The notes: a model not told the origin generated them from the letters alone. A DNA stretch of 64,000 nucleotides from Psychrobacillus faecigallinarum (GCF_014836595.1 NZ_JACSQO010000002.1:248001-312000); one strand, 5' to 3'. Numbered from the stretch's first letter, positions 33,564 to 43,115 are shown. Made by a program: numbers and translations.

Positions 33564-34940
33564 ATGCAAGGTTCAAAAAGAAGGTTCATTTTGTTTATCG
33601 TAATTGCATTTGTCGTATCAATGTTTTTGGCAGCGTGTAGTCAGGAGGCTGGGGACGACAATGAAAAGGAGAATGATTCAACAAAAGTTCCGGTATCTAG
33701 CGACGGCAAATCAGTAGAAATAACATGGTGGAATTTCCCGAACTTCCAGGCTTTAGATGGAAAAGTAGGAAAGTATGAGGAAGAAATTATAGCTGCTTTT
33801 CAGGAAAAGAATCCTGACATTAAAGTGAATTTAGAAATGCTGACTTTTGAAGGCGGACCTGAAAAGTTGAATGTAGCAATTGCTACGAATACAGCACCTG
33901 ATGTAATTTACGATGCTCCTGGAAGAATTATTGACTGGGGCAAGAAAGATTTGCTTGCACCGTTGAATGACATGATGCCAACTGATGTAATGAACGATAT
34001 TTCTCCAGCTCTATTAAAGCAATCGATGGTCGGTGACCAAGTATATATGTACCCATTCAATACAGGACCATTCATGATGGCTGTTAATAAAACATTATTC
34101 GAAGAAATCGGTGAACTAGATTTGTTACCTTTAGATCGACCAGATCGTACATGGTCGGTTGAGGAATACGAGAAAGCATTAAATGCGGTTAAAGAAAAAG
34201 CACCAGGTATTATTCCCTCTGGGTTTTATGCAAAGAGTGTAGCAGGAGACCAGGGAACACGAGGCTATATTACAAACTTAGGTGCAAGCAGATTTTTAAA
34301 TGAGGATTATAGTAAAGTGGCGATTAACTCTGCCGAAGGCGTGAAAGGACTTGAGTGGGTAGTGCAGGCTTCGAAGGATGGTCTAGTTGCACCTGGTGCT
34401 GCTTCACTTGAGGCAGGAGATCATAACGATTTATTCCTACAAGGGAAAATGGCGTTCGCTATTAACTATTCTGCTGTACTAAAATCATTGTTTGCTCCAA
34501 ATAAAACAGAAGACTTTGAAGATGTTTTACTACCTTATCCAACTCCTGATGGATCAGATCCGAAGCTAGAGCCATTTCTTGGGGGTTTAGCTGTCTTCAA
34601 TAATGAGGACGACAAAAAAATAGAGGCTTCTAAGAAACTAATTGATTTCATCGTGAACGATCCTGAATGGGGCAAGAAAAACCTTATCCAAACAGGAGGA
34701 TTATCAGCTCGTAACTCAGTTACTGGTCTGTATGAAGGTTCTGAGTATGATTATTCAGAACTAGCACGTAAGTTTATAACAGATCCTCCAACAACTGCAG
34801 ATGGTTATGCAGAGATTCGTACTTTCTGGTTCCCAGCGTTGCAGGAAGCAATTCTTGAAACGAAAACACCAAAAGAAGCGTTAGATGATTTTGCGGAAAA
34901 AGCAAATGCAACGATTGAAAAAGCAAAGTCTGCAAACTAA
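33564..34940 (+). CDS. ABC transporter sugar-binding lipoprotein, probable sialic acid/amino-sugar uptake
   Basis: 458 residues, family 1 extracellular binding protein. Signal peptide of type II with lipobox 'FLAAC' (Cys25), an acidic linker to about residue 45, then 'VEITWWNFPNF' and 'LNVAIATNTAPDVIYDAPG' as in MalE-like sugar binders. Two permease genes and nanA-nanE-ROK genes follow in the same direction, so the ligand is probably N-acetylneuraminate or ManNAc. A stable hairpin separates it from the permeases, probably setting a higher level of binding protein. No ATPase gene is in the operon; a shared MsmX-type ATPase is expected elsewhere. Confidence 0.85.
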   Translation: MQGSKRRFILFIVIAFVVSMFLAACSQEAGDDNEKENDSTKVPVSSDGKSVEITWWNFPNFQALDGKVGKYEEEIIAAFQEKNPDIKVNLEMLTFEGGPEKLNVAIATNTAPDVIYDAPGRIIDWGKKDLLAPLNDMMPTDVMNDISPALLKQSMVGDQVYMYPFNTGPFMMAVNKTLFEEIGELDLLPLDRPDRTWSVEEYEKALNAVKEKAPGIIPSGFYAKSVAGDQGTRGYITNLGASRFLNEDYSKVAINSAEGVKGLEWVVQASKDGLVAPGAASLEAGDHNDLFLQGKMAFAINYSAVLKSLFAPNKTEDFEDVLLPYPTPDGSDPKLEPFLGGLAVFNNEDDKKIEASKKLIDFIVNDPEWGKKNLIQTGGLSARNSVTGLYEGSEYDYSELARKFITDPPTTADGYAEIRTFWFPALQEAILETKTPKEALDDFAEKANATIEKAKSAN

Positions 34941-34954
34941 AACGGATAAACAAA

Positions 34955-34992
34955 AAAGGAGCAACATCTTTGATGTGTTGCTCCTTTCTTTA
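34955..34992 (+). terminator. Intercistronic hairpin between binding protein and permease genes
   Basis: AAAGGAGCAACATC pairs with GATG-TG-TTGCTCCTTT (two-base bulge), followed by a short T-rich tract. It sits inside an operon, so it is more likely a partial terminator or 3'-end stabiliser than a full stop. Confidence 0.7.
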
Positions 34993-35020
34993 AAAGAATT
35001 AGGATTGGGGTGGTAGAAAA

Positions 35021-35917
35021 TTGTTAGCAACTATTCGTAAGCCAAACAAAAACAAATTGCTAGATTGGTTGATGAGTTATTTGTTCTTGTTACCAGCGTT
35101 AACATTTTTCCTCATTTTTGTTGTATATCCAATGTTAAGAGGGATATACATGAGTTTTTTTGATTATAGCATTACGAATTTTGAATTCATTGGTTTGGAA
35201 AATTATGTAACGCTATATCATGATGAAACCTTCCATAAGTCAGTTATAAATACGATTGTATTAGTTGCTGTTGCAGTTCCTATAGTAATTGGTTTTTCTA
35301 TTTTTGTTGCGATGTCGATTTACAAGAAAAGTGAATTTATCCGATCATTTTGTAGAGGTATATTTTATCTACCAGCAGTTACCTCTGTCGTCAGTGTTAC
35401 AGTAGTTTGGGGTTGGATCTATCATCCAAACTTTGGATTACTTAACTATGTGACAAACTTTTTCGGTATGGATCCAAAATCCTGGCTGGGTGATCCAAAA
35501 ACTGCATTAATGGCCATAACCGTAATATTAATCACGACATCTGTTGGTCAGCCAATCATTTTATATGTTGCTTCCTTAGGTAATATTCCTACAAGTTATA
35601 TAGAGGCGGCACAAATTGATAGAGCTACACCAGGGCAAATTTTCCGGAAAATTATTTGGCCATTATTAATGCCTACAAGCTTATATGTAATTGTCATTAC
35701 GACTATAAATTCATTTCAGTGCTTTGCTCTTATACAATTACTCACCTCTGGTGGACCGATTTATAGTACTTCGACAGTGATGTATGGTGTTTACCAACAG
35801 GCATTCCTTCTAGGTAATTTTGGTATAGCTTCTGCCATGGGTGTCATTCTAGCCATCATCATTGGAATAATTTCAATTATTCAATTTAAATACTTAGGAA
35901 ATGATGTGGAGTATTAA
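35021..35917 (+). CDS. ABC sugar permease (MalF/UgpA type)
   Basis: 298 residues, six membrane helices. The inner-membrane component signature with the EAA loop reads 'PTSYIEAAQIDRATPGQIFR' then 'KIIWPLLMPT'. TTG start with GGGGTGG upstream. It pairs with the next gene to form the heterodimeric channel of the sialic-acid/amino-sugar importer. Confidence 0.88.
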   Translation: MLATIRKPNKNKLLDWLMSYLFLLPALTFFLIFVVYPMLRGIYMSFFDYSITNFEFIGLENYVTLYHDETFHKSVINTIVLVAVAVPIVIGFSIFVAMSIYKKSEFIRSFCRGIFYLPAVTSVVSVTVVWGWIYHPNFGLLNYVTNFFGMDPKSWLGDPKTALMAITVILITTSVGQPIILYVASLGNIPTSYIEAAQIDRATPGQIFRKIIWPLLMPTSLYVIVITTINSFQCFALIQLLTSGGPIYSTSTVMYGVYQQAFLLGNFGIASAMGVILAIIIGIISIIQFKYLGNDVEY

Positions 35918-35931
35918 AAGGAGGGAACGTT

Positions 35932-36813
35932 TTGAGAATAACATCTCCATTAAAGATTAAGAAGAAAAATAATGTACTTGGAAATTTAAAATGGTTACGT
36001 AAATTAAGCGTTTTTAAAATAATCTCAACTATTATATTAGTCCTCTCTGGACTGTTCTTTATTTTCCCACTCTATTGGATTGTTACTGGTGCATTCAAAT
36101 CTCAAGTTGTAGCAATCACGATTCCACCAGAATGGTTTCCACTTAATCCTATACTTGATAATTGGATAACATTATTTAGCAATCCAGTTTGGCGTTGGAC
36201 GTTTAATAGTTTCTTTATCGCAAGTGCTGAGATGATTGCCGTATGTTTTGTAAGTGCAACTGCAGGCTTCGTACTTGCTAAAAAAGTATTCCCTGGTCGC
36301 AAGCTGATTTTTATCGCACTGATCGCTGCTATGGCGCTACCTAAACAGGTGATTTTAGTTCCATTGTTTACGATGCTAACCGATTTGGGCTGGGTTGATA
36401 CATATAAAGGACTTATCATTCCAGCAATCGGCTGGCCATTTGGTGTTTTTTTGATGAAGCAATTCTCGCAAACAATACCAAATGAACTTTTAGAAGCAGC
36501 AAAAATAGATGGCTGTGGTGAAATTCGTTCCTTTTTTTATATCGTACTACCGATGCTAAAACCAGCTATAGGTGCACTGGCGATTTTTACTTTCATGCTA
36601 AGTTGGAATGATTATTTTAGTCAACTCGTAATTACACGTTCGACTGATATGATGACTTTGCCCTTAGGCATTGCCACGATGCAAGGAGAATATAAAACAG
36701 ATTATGGAGTCATGATGGCAGGTGCTGCATTAGCTTCAGTACCTATGATTATCATTTTCATGTTATTCCAAAAGTCGTTTACACAAGGAATTACGATGGG
36801 TTCTAACAAATAA
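35932..36813 (+). CDS. ABC sugar permease (MalG/UgpE type)
   Basis: 293 residues with six helices. The EAA loop reads 'PNELLEAAKIDGCGEIRSFF' then 'YIVLPMLKPA'. The start is TTG behind AAAGGAGGG. It begins 14 bases after the first permease and ends 13 bases before nanA, so uptake and breakdown are one transcript. Confidence 0.88.
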   Translation: MRITSPLKIKKKNNVLGNLKWLRKLSVFKIISTIILVLSGLFFIFPLYWIVTGAFKSQVVAITIPPEWFPLNPILDNWITLFSNPVWRWTFNSFFIASAEMIAVCFVSATAGFVLAKKVFPGRKLIFIALIAAMALPKQVILVPLFTMLTDLGWVDTYKGLIIPAIGWPFGVFLMKQFSQTIPNELLEAAKIDGCGEIRSFFYIVLPMLKPAIGALAIFTFMLSWNDYFSQLVITRSTDMMTLPLGIATMQGEYKTDYGVMMAGAALASVPMIIIFMLFQKSFTQGITMGSNK

Positions 36814-36826
36814 GGAGTGAAAGAAT

Positions 36827-37741
36827 ATGCAACTAAATATGTTTAAAGGAATTATACCTGCTTTTTATGCCTGTTATGATGAGGCAGGAGAAGTATCACT
36901 AGAAAGAATAAAAAATTTAAGTACCCATCTCTATGAAAAAGGTATCCGAGGCCTCTATGTAGGAGGAAGCTCCGGAGAGTGTATATATCAAACGCTTGAT
37001 GAAAGAAAAGCAACACTAAAATGTGTTGCTGAAAACCTGCAGGGAAAAATTACACTAATCGCACACGTCGGAGCACCTTCAACAAAGGAAAGCATTGAAC
37101 TAGCGAGGTATGCAAAAGAAGTAGGTTATGATGCGTTATCTGCTATTCCTCCAATCTATTTCAAGCTCCCTGAAAGTGCAATTGAAAAGTACTGGACGGA
37201 AATTATGGATTCAACAGATTTGCCTTTTATCATTTACAATATTCCTCAAACAACTGGCTATAATCTTTCTGTTCCGTTACTGAAAAGATTATTAACAAAT
37301 GACAAACTAATCGGCGTGAAAAATTCTTCTATGCCAGTTATGGATATCGAGCGATTTAAAGCAGCATCCCATGAAGACTTTATCGTTTTTAATGGTCCAG
37401 ATGAACAATATGTGTCTGGTAGATTAATAGGTGCAGAGGGTGGGATTGGTGGGACATATGGAGTGATGCCAGAGTTATTCCTAAAAGCAGAGGAATTTAT
37501 TTCAGCAGGTAACTTCTCAGATGCCAGAAAAATTCAACATGATATTAATGACATTATTATCGCACTATGTTCATTGAATGGTTCAATGTATTCCGTTATA
37601 AAAGGTGTTTTAAAACTAAGCGGAATAAATATCGGCAGTGTAAGAGGTCCTTTAGAGGCAGTAACTGGAGAAGATATTAAAAAAATTGACGACATTAAAA
37701 AGAAAATTGAAGAAGCAATTGTGAAATATCAAACGATTTAG
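36827..37741 (+). CDS. nanA: N-acetylneuraminate lyase NanA
   Basis: 304 residues, DHDPS-family TIM barrel that splits sialic acid into ManNAc and pyruvate. 'GLYVGGSSGECIYQTLDERK' contains the sialic-acid-lyase GGSSGE motif (46-51), the catalytic Tyr137 lies in 'IIYNIP', and the Schiff-base Lys165 in 'LIGVKNSS'. Dihydrodipicolinate synthases have a different first motif, and the nanE and kinase neighbours support the lyase call. Confidence 0.9.
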   Translation: MQLNMFKGIIPAFYACYDEAGEVSLERIKNLSTHLYEKGIRGLYVGGSSGECIYQTLDERKATLKCVAENLQGKITLIAHVGAPSTKESIELARYAKEVGYDALSAIPPIYFKLPESAIEKYWTEIMDSTDLPFIIYNIPQTTGYNLSVPLLKRLLTNDKLIGVKNSSMPVMDIERFKAASHEDFIVFNGPDEQYVSGRLIGAEGGIGGTYGVMPELFLKAEEFISAGNFSDARKIQHDINDIIIALCSLNGSMYSVIKGVLKLSGINIGSVRGPLEAVTGEDIKKIDDIKKKIEEAIVKYQTI

Positions 37742-37758
37742 TGTGGGGATGTTAATAA

Positions 37759-38457
37759 ATGAAAACTAAACAGGAAATTTTACATTCTATCCATCATGAA
37801 CTCATCGTCTCTTGTCAGGCTCTTCCTGATGAGCCGCTGCATAGTCCATACATTATGGCAAGAATGGCTTATGCAGCGATGATGGGTGGCGCTAAAGGGA
37901 TTAGAGCAAATAGTATTGAAGATATTAAAGAAATAAAAAAAAACGTAAATTTGCCAATCATAGGAATTATAAAAAATGTCTATAGTAAATCAGATGTTTT
38001 CATCACACCAACTCAAAAAGAAATAGACCTACTCTATCGAGAAGGCGTCGATATTATAGCGATTGATGCTACTAATAGATTGAGACCAGACGGTAAAGTA
38101 ATAAGCGAGGTTTTTCCAGCTATTCGAAAACAGTATAGTGATCAACTATTCATGGCTGATTGCTCTACTTATGAAGAAGGAAAACAAGCTTATGAATTAG
38201 GATTTGATTGCTTAGGCACAACACTTAGTGGTTACACAGAATATACTCAAGGTACAGTACTGCCCGATAAATTGCTAATAGAAAAACTAGTGAGAGATTT
38301 TCCTATGCCAGTTATTGCAGAAGGTGGGATTTGGACACCAGAGGAACTAAAATGTGTGTTTGAACTAGGAGCATACTCAGCGGTTGTTGGAACTGCAATA
38401 ACAAGACCGATGAATATTACTAAAAGATTTGTAGAAGCGATGAAATCCAATGGGTAA
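37759..38457 (+). CDS. nanE: N-acetylmannosamine-6-phosphate 2-epimerase NanE
   Basis: 232 residues, TIM-barrel epimerase converting ManNAc-6-P to GlcNAc-6-P. Signatures: 'IVSCQALPDEPLHSPYIMAR', 'GAKGIRANSIEDI', 'PIIGIIKN', 'VDIIAIDATNRLRPDG', 'PVIAEGGIWTPEE' and 'AVVGTAITRPMNITKRFV'. Lies between nanA and the kinase with gaps of 17 and 12 bases. Confidence 0.93.
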   Translation: MKTKQEILHSIHHELIVSCQALPDEPLHSPYIMARMAYAAMMGGAKGIRANSIEDIKEIKKNVNLPIIGIIKNVYSKSDVFITPTQKEIDLLYREGVDIIAIDATNRLRPDGKVISEVFPAIRKQYSDQLFMADCSTYEEGKQAYELGFDCLGTTLSGYTEYTQGTVLPDKLLIEKLVRDFPMPVIAEGGIWTPEELKCVFELGAYSAVVGTAITRPMNITKRFVEAMKSNG

Positions 38458-38469
38458 GGATGAAGCTTT

Positions 38470-39351
38470 ATGAAAATATTAGCTATAGATATTGGAGGAA
38501 CATCAATTAAGCTTTGCTTTTCTGATGAAAGAGGGAGCATATCAAATTTTAGAGAATACGAATCAGAAGCAAACATGGGAGCAGACCATCTAATTACAAG
38601 AATAATACAGTTAATAACGAGCAATTATGAGGATTTTCAAGCCATTGGAATTAGTACTGCAGGGCAAGTTAATAGCGAAGATGGCTCAATCATTTATGCA
38701 AATGAAAACATACCTAAATTTACTGGGATGAAGTTAAAGGATATTTTTGAAGATAAGTTCGATGTCCCTGTGCTTGTTGAAAATGATGTTAATGCGGCTG
38801 CATTAGGAGAAAAATATTATGGTGTAGGTAAAAAATTTGAAGAGTTTTTATGTTTAACCTATGGAACAGGTATAGGCGGTGCAATTGTTTTAAAATCAGG
38901 AATATACAAAGGTTTTAATGGCTGTGCAGCTGAGTTTGGTCATATAATTTTACAACCGGGTGGCAAGAAGTGTACTTGTGGACGTCTTGGATGTTATGAA
39001 ATGTATGCCTCCACTAGAGCGTTAGTGGAAAAAGCAAAAGAGTTTGAAAAAAAGTATGTGAATGGTCGAATAATTTTTGAAGAACTTGAACAAGGAAATA
39101 TAGAATTAGAGAAAATATTAAATGAGTGGATAATTGATATAGCGTATGGCTTAGTTTCATTAACACATATCTTTAATCCACCCGCCATTATTTTAGGTGG
39201 CGGAATAATGGAGCAGGATAAATTAGTATCATTGGTAAATAGTAAAGTTAAAGAACTAATAATAGGAAGCTACTCCGAGTTAGAAATAGTAAAGGCGTCG
39301 CTTGGTAACAAAGCTGGACTACTGGGTGCAGTGTCTTTGCATATGTATTGA
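38470..39351 (+). CDS. nanK: ROK family kinase, probable N-acetylmannosamine kinase NanK
   Basis: 293 residues. The ATP motif 'DIGGTSIK' is at 7-14, the catalytic base Asp106 in 'VENDVNAAALGE', and the ROK zinc site is complete (His158 in 'EFGHI' and Cys168, Cys170 and Cys175 in 'CTCGRLGC'). ManNAc is the likely substrate, because the kinase is needed between NanA and NanE and both genes are adjacent. Glucokinase or GlcNAc kinase activity cannot be excluded by sequence alone. Last gene of the operon. Confidence 0.85.
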   Translation: MKILAIDIGGTSIKLCFSDERGSISNFREYESEANMGADHLITRIIQLITSNYEDFQAIGISTAGQVNSEDGSIIYANENIPKFTGMKLKDIFEDKFDVPVLVENDVNAAALGEKYYGVGKKFEEFLCLTYGTGIGGAIVLKSGIYKGFNGCAAEFGHIILQPGGKKCTCGRLGCYEMYASTRALVEKAKEFEKKYVNGRIIFEELEQGNIELEKILNEWIIDIAYGLVSLTHIFNPPAIILGGGIMEQDKLVSLVNSKVKELIIGSYSELEIVKASLGNKAGLLGAVSLHMY

Positions 39352-39450
39352 TCGCAAATAAAGTTACTGGATTGCACAAATGGTTTTGTATTCAAATAGA
39401 AGAGTAGAAATATACAATAGTTACTGAATAAACAAATAGTCAGCCCTACA

Positions 39451-39488
39451 ATCGTCTTTACCTTACTATAAGGGGACGGTTTTTTTTA
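39451..39488 (+). terminator. Terminator of the nan operon
   Basis: ATCGTCTT pairs with GGGGACGGT using wobble pairs, with inner CCTTA/TAAGG, followed by eight T. Confidence 0.65.
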
Positions 39489-39621
39489 TAAATAATTCTT
39501 ATGACTACTGAATTGATAAAACAATAAAAATTATTGAGGGAGTTTCTAAAAAACTATTTACTAAGCTATCTCTAGTATGTAAATTAAAAGGGTATCTTTT
39601 AATAATTCATGGAGGTTAATA

Positions 39622-39744
39622 ATGCCAACAATTGCGCTACCAGGTTTTCTACTTATTATTAGCATCCTTGCTTTTATAGCAATTATTGCGCTTTTGATTG
39701 TTTTCATTACAACAAGCAGATCTCAAAAAGACAAAAGGAAATAA
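39622..39744 (+). CDS. Small single-pass membrane protein of 40 residues
   Basis: ATG with GGAGG 6 bases upstream. The product is one hydrophobic helix (about residues 8-30, rich in Ile, Leu and Ala) followed by a positively charged tail 'SRSQKDKRK', so the C-terminus should face the cytoplasm. No family is recognised. Its size, strong ribosome site and clean topology support a real gene. Confidence 0.6.
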   Translation: MPTIALPGFLLIISILAFIAIIALLIVFITTSRSQKDKRK

Positions 39745-39887
39745 TAACCACTTTGTGAAAAAATTTTAAGTGTTGTCTGAGACAGAGGGATGAAGGAAGT
39801 TACGTTATTTTATGTAACAAGTGAACAATGAATAAAGAACAAACAAAGCCCCCTATAAAGGAAGGCTTTACTTATTGATGATTAAAC

Positions 39888-40715
39888 TTAAGACGTCTTT
39901 GCCTTTGGAGTTCTTTTCCGGGCAGGAGTCTTTTTCTTTTTCGTTTTGTCTAAGGACGCTTGGAGTGCCTCCATTAAATCAGTAACATTTGATGCAACAG
40001 CGGGCTGTTTACTGTCAGCCTCTACAGTTGGGTTACTAACTTTTTTCTCTTCAATTAATTCCATAAGTGCCGTTCGATAATCATCCGTATACTTGTCAGG
40101 ATTAAATTCAGTAGTTAGCTGATCAACTAATAATAGAGCAGTTTCTAATTCCTTTTTTACTACAGTTTGTTCAAGAGGAATATTCGGGACATCCGAAGCA
40201 TTTCTCACCTCATCCGGATAATGGATGGTTTCCATCACTAGCATTTCCTTATAAACTCGAACCACTGCTAACTGCTCTTTAGCCCTAATAATAATTTTAG
40301 CCACTCCAATTTTTCCAGAGTCCTCTAGTGCTTTTCTTAATAGTGAGTATGCCTTCGAACCACCGCTGTCTGGAGCCATAAAGTAACTTCTTTCAAAAAA
40401 TATAGGATCAATCTCTTCAAGTTTGACAAAATCAATTATTTCAACGGCTTTATCCTCATTTTCTTTACGTAGTTTTTCAAGTTCCTCTTCATCCAGTACT
40501 ACAAATTTATTTTTAGAGTATTCATAAGCCTTCACAATGTCATCACTCTTCACTTCTTCACTGCAGCCCTCGCAAACTTTCTTATAGGAAATGGGCTTCA
40601 TGCATTCCTTATGAAGCTGGCGAAGTTTAATGTCTTTATTTTCAGTTGCAGCATGAAGCTTAATAGGAATATTGACTAGACCAAAGCTAATGCTTCCTTT
40701 CCAAACTGTATGCAT
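39888..40715 (-). CDS. ku: Non-homologous end-joining protein Ku
   Basis: 275 residues. Bacterial Ku core: 'WKGSISFGLVNIPIKLHAAT' at the start, 'CMKPISYKKVCEGCSEEV', 'FFERSYFMAPDSGGSKAYSL' and 'KEQLAVVRVYKEMLVMETIHY'. The C-terminal 25 residues are a Lys/Arg/Pro tail as in other Ku proteins that bind DNA non-specifically. It is divergent from ligD across 121 bases, whereas in Bacillus subtilis ykoV and ykoU are in one operon. Expected to protect the spore chromosome during germination. Confidence 0.93.
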   Translation of the reverse strand: MHTVWKGSISFGLVNIPIKLHAATENKDIKLRQLHKECMKPISYKKVCEGCSEEVKSDDIVKAYEYSKNKFVVLDEEELEKLRKENEDKAVEIIDFVKLEEIDPIFFERSYFMAPDSGGSKAYSLLRKALEDSGKIGVAKIIIRAKEQLAVVRVYKEMLVMETIHYPDEVRNASDVPNIPLEQTVVKKELETALLLVDQLTTEFNPDKYTDDYRTALMELIEEKKVSNPTVEADSKQPAVASNVTDLMEALQASLDKTKKKKTPARKRTPKAKTS

Positions 40716-40827
40716 ATATTTCCACCTGCTTTTCCTTTTCCCTTACTATGTAATCTTTTGACTCGTTTTATGTATTAGGAAGATAAAATAATCAAAAGCT
40801 AACAAAAAAGGAAAGTAGGGGAATCAT

Positions 40828-42675
40828 ATTAAACCGATGCTTTTAACTGCAAGTGAGAATATTCCTTTGGATAAGGATTGGCTTTATGAAACTAAATATG
40901 ATGGATTTCGCTGTATTTTAGAATGGGAGGTTGAGCCTATTTTAAAAAGTAGAAATGAAAACATCCTCAATAAAATGTTTCCGGAAATTATACAATTTTG
41001 TTATACCATTGAAGAGCAAGTAAAACCCCATTTACCTTTAGTTCTGGATGGAGAAATCGTACATTTGATTAATAGTTACAAAAGCCATTTTACAATCGTG
41101 CAAACAAGAGGAAGAATGAGAAAAAAAGAGGCAATTGAAAGCCATCTATTACATTTCCCTTGTCATCTTGCTATTTTTGATCTTTTAATATATAAAGGCA
41201 AGGACATTACTAACAAAACACTTGCTGAACGTAAGGAGAAGCTCTCTCTTTTATTCAAAAATCTTAAACTGCCATTAAACATAAATAGCGAGGATAATAA
41301 TCGTTTACAAATGATTGAGTTACATAAGGATAGTAAGCCACTATGGGAGAAAATTGTAGCTCACAATGGAGAAGGAATGGTGGCAAAGAAAGAAAAAAGC
41401 AGATGGACAAGTGACAAGCGTTCCACTGATTGGCTAAAGATAAAAAACTGGAAGATTACAACCATCATCTTAACAGTTTTTGATAAGAGTAATAATTATT
41501 TTTTTGGTGCGATTTATGATGAAGGACAATTAGTAGATGTGGTCAATTTTAGTCATGGTTTAATGGAAGAAGAGCTAGTTACTCTTCAAAAGTTTTTTTA
41601 TAGCAATGGTCAAAAAATTGGGAGAAATAAGTGGCAAATTGAACCTTCTATATGTGTGGATATTGCCTCTATAGATTTTGACGGAAAAAGCTTAAGAGAG
41701 CCTAGATTCCATCGATTTAATCTTGAATGTGATCCGTTAAACTGTACGAGAAGAAAATTTTATTTACAATTATATTCACTTCCTGAAAATGTGAAGGTTA
41801 CCCATCCTGATAAGCCATTATGGATTTCAAATGATATAAAAAAAGAAGACTACCTATACTATCTTCAGCGGGTTTCGTCCTATATGCTTCCTTTTTTACG
41901 AGACCGTTTACTTACTGTCATTCGTTATCCTCATGGTGCAATTTCAGATGAACTTTTTTATCAAAAGAACTGGGAGGATAACGTTCCCAATTATGTGAAG
42001 ACTAAGTTCTTTGAAGATAATAGGTATGTCCTTTGTAATAATATCGAAACACTTCTATGGTTAGGGAATCAGATAGCTTTAGAATTCCATATACCATTTC
42101 AAACTATTCATTCAGAATTGCCAACAGAAATTGTGTTTGACTTAGACCCACCATCAGTGGATTATTTTTGGATGGCAGTGGATGCAGCTCTTAAAATGAA
42201 AGCTATATTTGATAATTTTTCTCTTATTTCATTTGTCAAAACATCTGGAGGCAAGGGATTACAAATATATATACCTTTACCTAAAAATTTATTTTCTTAT
42301 GAAGAAACTAGGATTTTCACAAAGTTTGTCTGCGATTTCTTATGTGAACAAAATCCTGATATTTTTACTACGGAACGAATGAAAAAGAATAGAAATAACA
42401 AGTTGTACTTGGATTATGTGCAACATCATGAAGGAAAAACAATAATTGCTCCATATTCTACTAGAGGAAACGACGGTGGTTTTGTCGCTACACCCTTAAA
42501 GTGGGAGGAGGTTAACAAACAACTAAGTCCGACTTTTTTTTCGATACCAATTGTTTTGGAAAGAATTGAAAAGCACGGAAATCTATTTAACAACTTTTGG
42601 CATGTAGAAAACGGAGAAGCATTCAAAAAAGTACTAGAACAGTTAAAAAACATATTAAATATTCATAAGAGCTAA
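40828..42675 (+). CDS. ligD: ATP-dependent DNA ligase LigD (ligase plus polymerase domains)
   Basis: About 615 residues in the Bacillus order. An N-terminal ATP ligase (catalytic Lys in 'KYDGFR', 'LDGEIVH', 'GEGMVAKK', 'STDWLKIKNW') is followed by an AEP-type polymerase from about residue 325 ('THPDKPLW', 'FDLDPPS', 'SGGKGLQIYIPLP'). The phosphoesterase domain of mycobacterial LigD is absent, as in YkoU. The first ATG is 40837, but the protein family begins 'MKPML', and here codons ATT-AAA-CCG precede that ATG, with AGGGG 6 bases before ATT (40828). ATT is therefore the likely start. With the ATG start the product would be 612 residues. Confidence 0.88.
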   Translation: MKPMLLTASENIPLDKDWLYETKYDGFRCILEWEVEPILKSRNENILNKMFPEIIQFCYTIEEQVKPHLPLVLDGEIVHLINSYKSHFTIVQTRGRMRKKEAIESHLLHFPCHLAIFDLLIYKGKDITNKTLAERKEKLSLLFKNLKLPLNINSEDNNRLQMIELHKDSKPLWEKIVAHNGEGMVAKKEKSRWTSDKRSTDWLKIKNWKITTIILTVFDKSNNYFFGAIYDEGQLVDVVNFSHGLMEEELVTLQKFFYSNGQKIGRNKWQIEPSICVDIASIDFDGKSLREPRFHRFNLECDPLNCTRRKFYLQLYSLPENVKVTHPDKPLWISNDIKKEDYLYYLQRVSSYMLPFLRDRLLTVIRYPHGAISDELFYQKNWEDNVPNYVKTKFFEDNRYVLCNNIETLLWLGNQIALEFHIPFQTIHSELPTEIVFDLDPPSVDYFWMAVDAALKMKAIFDNFSLISFVKTSGGKGLQIYIPLPKNLFSYEETRIFTKFVCDFLCEQNPDIFTTERMKKNRNNKLYLDYVQHHEGKTIIAPYSTRGNDGGFVATPLKWEEVNKQLSPTFFSIPIVLERIEKHGNLFNNFWHVENGEAFKKVLEQLKNILNIHKS

Positions 42676-42783
42676 GAGAAACCTCCTATTTTTGCTTTTA
42701 AATGTTTTAGCTATTTTCAGATGGGAATATGAATAGTGAGCTCGAATCAATAGCTCAAAACATGAATGAGGAGGAATTGTTAT

Positions 42784-43026
42784 ATGGCTAACAACAACCA
42801 AAACAAACGTGGACGAAGCATGTCAGTAGAGGAAGCGGGACGTAAGGGCGGAGAAGCAACCTCTAATAATCATGATCGAGAGTTCTACGAGGAGATTGGC
42901 CGTAAAGGCGGAGAAGCAAGCAACGGCTCCGGCAACAACGGTAATAATGGAAGTAATGGCAAAATGAGTCGAGAAGAAGCAGGTCGCAAAGGCGGCGAAG
43001 CGAGTCGTCGAGGCTCCAACAACTAA
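42784..43026 (+). CDS. KGG-repeat stress-induced protein 1
   Basis: 80 residues, very hydrophilic. It has three KGG (GsiB-type, stress-induced acidophilic repeat) units: 'EEAGRKGGEATSN', 'EEIGRKGGEASNG' and 'EEAGRKGGEASRR', with an Asn/Gly/Ser linker before the last. GGAGG stands before the ATG at 42784. An earlier in-frame ATG at 42766 lies within the ribosome site. Such proteins are induced by general stress or desiccation in Bacillus. A near-identical paralogue follows 89 bases downstream. Confidence 0.8.
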   Translation: MANNNQNKRGRSMSVEEAGRKGGEATSNNHDREFYEEIGRKGGEASNGSGNNGNNGSNGKMSREEAGRKGGEASRRGSNN

Positions 43027-43115
43027 ATTAGAATATTAAACCTTTGAAACAGATGAACCTTAGAAGAAGTCTTTAAAAATAACTAAAATGATCACACTAT
43101 AGGAGGATGATTGAA

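Noticed and set aside
36102-36419. 105-residue minus-strand frame inside the second nan-locus permease
   Set aside because: A shadow of a membrane-protein gene with clear ABC permease motifs.
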